Source: Desulfuromonadales bacterium
GTDB lineage: Bacteria > Desulfobacterota > Desulfuromonadia > Desulfuromonadales > BM103
NCBI GenBank assembly: GCA_030145205.1
Contig: JAQYVZ010000014.1
Coordinates: 1 to 64,000 of the forward strand
Direction of reading: 5' to 3'
Length of the DNA: 64,000 bases
The notes beneath the pieces were generated by a model. It did not search any database, was not told where the DNA came from, and saw only the letters and a list, made by a program, of their open reading frames with translations. Positions 63,531 to 64,000 of the stretch are shown here, piece after piece; position 1 is the stretch's first letter, and each line of letters starts with the position of its first letter. Both the position numbers and the translations under genes were made by a program.

Positions 63531-64000
63531 TTACTGCGGCAATTGAATCGTAAAAGTGCTGCCTTCGCCCGGGGTGCTGTCGACCAGGATCTGGCCTTTA
63601 TGGGCCTGCACGATATGTTTGACAATCGCCAGCCCCAGCCCGGTCCCGCCCAGTTTGCGGCTACGCGCCTTGTCAACCCGGTAAAAACGTTCAAACAGGC
63701 GCGACAGATGCTCTCGAGGTATTCCACTGCCCCAATCCTGGACCGTGACAGTCAACTGGCCGGCCGGCTGGGCCTCAGCTGTGATCCGGACTTTTCCTTC
63801 AGGCTCACTGTACTTGATGGCATTGTCAAGCAGGTTGACCAGTGCCTGTTCCAGGAGCGGTGCATTCAGGTTGGCGGTCAGGGCTTCCGGGCAAGAGACT
63901 TCGAGGCTGACTTGTTTCTCCCGGGCCTTGACCTGACAGGCCTGGACAGCACACTGCAACAGGCCGTTCAGGTCGGTGAGCTCCCGCTCGATCCCGGAGC
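63531..64000 (-). CDS. histidine kinase C-terminal part (PhoR-like), 5' end outside window
   Basis: The visible 156 codons encode the ATPase domain: ALVNLLDNAIKYSEPEGKV (N box), DWGSGIP (G1), FERFYRVDKARSR, and GTGLGLAIVKHIVQAHKG (G2). The frame continues through the right edge with no start, so the sensor and H box are missing. The FYRVDKARSRKLGGTGLGL pattern is that of PhoR-type kinases, and a PhnD-like protein is next door, but the exact identity is open. Confidence 0.88.
   Translation of the reverse strand, partial: SGIERELTDLNGLLQCAVQACQVKAREKQVSLEVSCPEALTANLNAPLLEQALVNLLDNAIKYSEPEGKVRITAEAQPAGQLTVTVQDWGSGIPREHLSRLFERFYRVDKARSRKLGGTGLGLAIVKHIVQAHKGQILVDSTPGEGSTFTIQLPQ

Overview
The window looks like the chromosome of an anaerobic Desulfuromonadales/Geobacterales-type bacterium (Desulfobacterota). 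I infer this from the gene mix: a GSU3473-type small protein, DUF1847, DUF4911 and DUF4019 families, many Fe-S proteins, a ferredoxin-linked 2-oxoacid oxidoreductase, HD-GYP/PilZ signalling and a CxxCH haem protein. Most genes lie on the minus strand and are GC-rich. I found no rRNA, tRNA or CRISPR array.

Layout. 1-5.6 kb: a PEP/pyruvate-binding-domain protein cut by the left edge, NADP glutamate dehydrogenase, a zinc-ribbon protein and rdgC. 5.7-11.8 kb, plus strand: M48 lipoprotein protease, recQ, a palindromic intergenic element, an S1-domain protein, queG and a small DUF4911-like gene. 12-16 kb, minus strand: a LysE remnant, then a redox cluster (flavodoxin/ferredoxin, OsmC, DUF362 Fe-S protein), a BamE-like lipoprotein and an MscS channel. 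16.2-18.8 kb: acnA. 19-28.5 kb: a mostly AT-rich signalling and envelope stretch with an HD-GYP protein coupled to a HEAT-repeat protein, a degenerate GGDEF protein, a receiver protein, a methyltransferase, an M23 peptidase, PilZ and a 58-residue CxxCH protein. 28.5-34 kb: a QueG-like Fe-S protein, nhaA, a nuclease, and an Rrf2 regulator-cysK-larE operon.

34-51.5 kb is mixed housekeeping: flavin reductase-like protein, rsmE, a retropepsin-like protein, lysA, an MFS transporter, polyphosphate glucokinase-like ROK kinase, DUF1847, a histidine kinase, hisG/hisI, a DUF4019 protein, a periplasmic-binding lipoprotein, a pabB-pabC fusion, a tautomerase, a HIT protein and a YgiQ-type radical SAM protein. 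51.8-57.8 kb is a coherent metabolic operon: Glu/Leu/Phe/Val-type dehydrogenase, 2-oxoacid:ferredoxin oxidoreductase (gamma-delta fusion, alpha, beta) and an acyl-CoA synthetase. It could link an amino acid to its short branched or aromatic acid in either direction. 58-64 kb: a DEAD-box helicase, CvfB, a PAS histidine kinase next to a PhnD-like binding lipoprotein, and a second kinase cut by the right edge.

Points most worth a second look are the 2-oxoacid operon, the HD-GYP/HEAT pair that shares an N-terminal domain, the unlisted 58-residue haem-motif gene, the LysE remnant, ribosome-binding sites buried in hairpins before larE and hisI, and several clean inverted repeats at promoters. All function calls rest on reading motifs and overall family resemblance; no database search was run.
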